Origin: Promethearchaeota archaeon | Lineage (GTDB): Archaea > Asgardarchaeota > Lokiarchaeia > Sigynarchaeales > SOKP01 | Assembly: GCA_014730295.1 (NCBI GenBank) | Contig: WJIN01000078.1 | Coordinates: 1 to 6,956, forward strand | Reading direction: 5' to 3' | Length of the DNA stretch: 6,956 bases | Part shown: piece by piece, positions 6,549 to 6,956 of the stretch | Layout: every line of letters begins with the position of its first letter | Numbering within the stretch: the stretch's first letter is position 1 | The notes under the pieces: generated by a model | The model's input: the letters and a program-made list of their open reading frames with translations, nothing else | What the model was told of the DNA's origin: nothing | Databases searched by the model: none | Position numbers and translations under genes: made by a program

Positions 6549-6554
6549 TTAGAT

Positions 6555-6830
6555 ATGCCTAAAGTTAGGATGAAATTATTAAATATGTTCCGTATAGATC
6601 TTGGGAAAAAGGAAGTGGAGTATGAGGGAGAGACGATGCGAGATATTATTTCCCAATTTGTAGAGGAGCATAAAGATAAAATAAAACCTAAATTGTTAGA
6701 TGATGGATTATTGCGGGAGGAAAATATTATATTATTGAATGGAAGAGATATTAAGTATCTGGATGAATATGATACAAAAGTGAAGGAAGGTGACGAAATT
6801 CACCTTTCCATTGCCTTAGGTGGAGGATAA
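6555..6830 (+). CDS. MoaD/ThiS-family sulfur-carrier protein
   Basis: This 91-residue protein has the beta-grasp, ubiquitin-like pattern of MoaD. An N-terminal strand VRMKLLNMFRIDLG is followed by the helix TMRDIISQFVEEHKDKI, then IILLNGRDIKYLDEYDTKVKEGDEIHLSIAL, and the chain ends in Gly-Gly-Gly. In the family the terminal Gly-Gly is adenylated by a MoeB/ThiF-like enzyme and thiocarboxylated, and the sulfur is passed to the pterin dithiolene. Its place after aor suggests it supplies tungstopterin for that enzyme. Such pairs are known in AOR-containing archaea. It has its own strong ribosome binding site and probably its own promoter. GC is a little lower than in aor. A role as a SAMP-like protein modifier or in other sulfur transfer cannot be excluded. 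No MoaE or E1-like gene is in the window. Confidence 0.88.
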   Translation: MPKVRMKLLNMFRIDLGKKEVEYEGETMRDIISQFVEEHKDKIKPKLLDDGLLREENIILLNGRDIKYLDEYDTKVKEGDEIHLSIALGGG

Positions 6831-6880
6831 CCATACTCCAACCATAATACCCGATCAATCACTCTTTCATTATAAAATAG

Positions 6881-6889
6881 CTTCTTTTT
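6881..6889 (+). terminator. T-rich tract downstream of moaD-like gene
   Basis: CTTCTTTTT lies about 50 bp past the stop codon, again without a clear stem, so it is a candidate archaeal terminator. The distance from the stop is similar to that of the tract after aor. Confidence 0.3.
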
Positions 6890-6943
6890 AATCTTATTGC
6901 ATCTAAGAGAGCTAAATGTGGTTAGTAATAAAAAATATAGTGC

Positions 6944-6953
6944 TTTTATAAAA
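6944..6953 (+). promoter_or_regulatory. TATA-box-like element at right edge
   Basis: TTTTATAAAA, the same 10-base palindrome as before cas6, lies at the window edge past the moaD-like gene. It probably belongs to the promoter of a gene to the right, which is not visible. Direction is uncertain because the element is symmetric. Confidence 0.35.
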
Positions 6954-6956
6954 AGT

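Noticed and set aside
6510..6554. Upstream TTG start for the MoaD-like protein
   Set aside because: Would add 15 residues not typical of the family, while ATG 6555 has a well-placed AAGGAGA.

Overview
The window looks archaeal. Most genes are preceded by AT-rich TATA-box-like elements at archaeal spacing rather than bacterial -35/-10 pairs, and T-rich tracts without strong stems follow several genes. The gene content also fits: a Cas6 resembling the Pyrococcus type, a short Lrp/AsnC regulator, and a tungsten aldehyde:ferredoxin oxidoreductase (AOR) followed by a MoaD-like protein. The AOR points to an anaerobe. The sequence alone does not give a genus.

Left part (1-2994, + strand): the end of a class 1 type I CRISPR-Cas operon. 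It holds a 5'-truncated cas3 helicase that runs off the left edge, then a complete cas6 with its own promoter-like element, then a 56-codon reading frame that may be the remnant of a cas1 5' end. No CRISPR array is visible. cas3 is far more AT-rich (about a quarter GC in sampled lines) than cas6 (mid-40s percent), so the two genes probably have different histories.

Middle part (3121-4187, - strand): a DUF7000-like gene of unknown role, convergent with the cas genes, and an Lrp/AsnC-family regulator upstream of it. A 92-bp gap between them holds a TATA box and an inverted repeat.

Right part (4188-6956): a 317-bp intergenic region between the divergent lrp and aor genes carries candidate promoters, inverted repeats and three copies of an AATAATATT motif about six helical turns apart. 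The AOR gene follows, then a gene for a MoaD/ThiS-type sulfur carrier ending in Gly-Gly-Gly. MoaD supplies the dithiolene sulfur of the molybdo/tungstopterin that AOR needs, so these two form a functional pair. The Lrp protein is the obvious candidate to regulate aor, but that rests on position only. A TATA-like element at the right edge probably serves a gene outside the window.

I see no clearly new system. The observations most worth a second look are the cas1-like remnant beside a compositionally foreign cas3, and the structured lrp-aor intergenic region.
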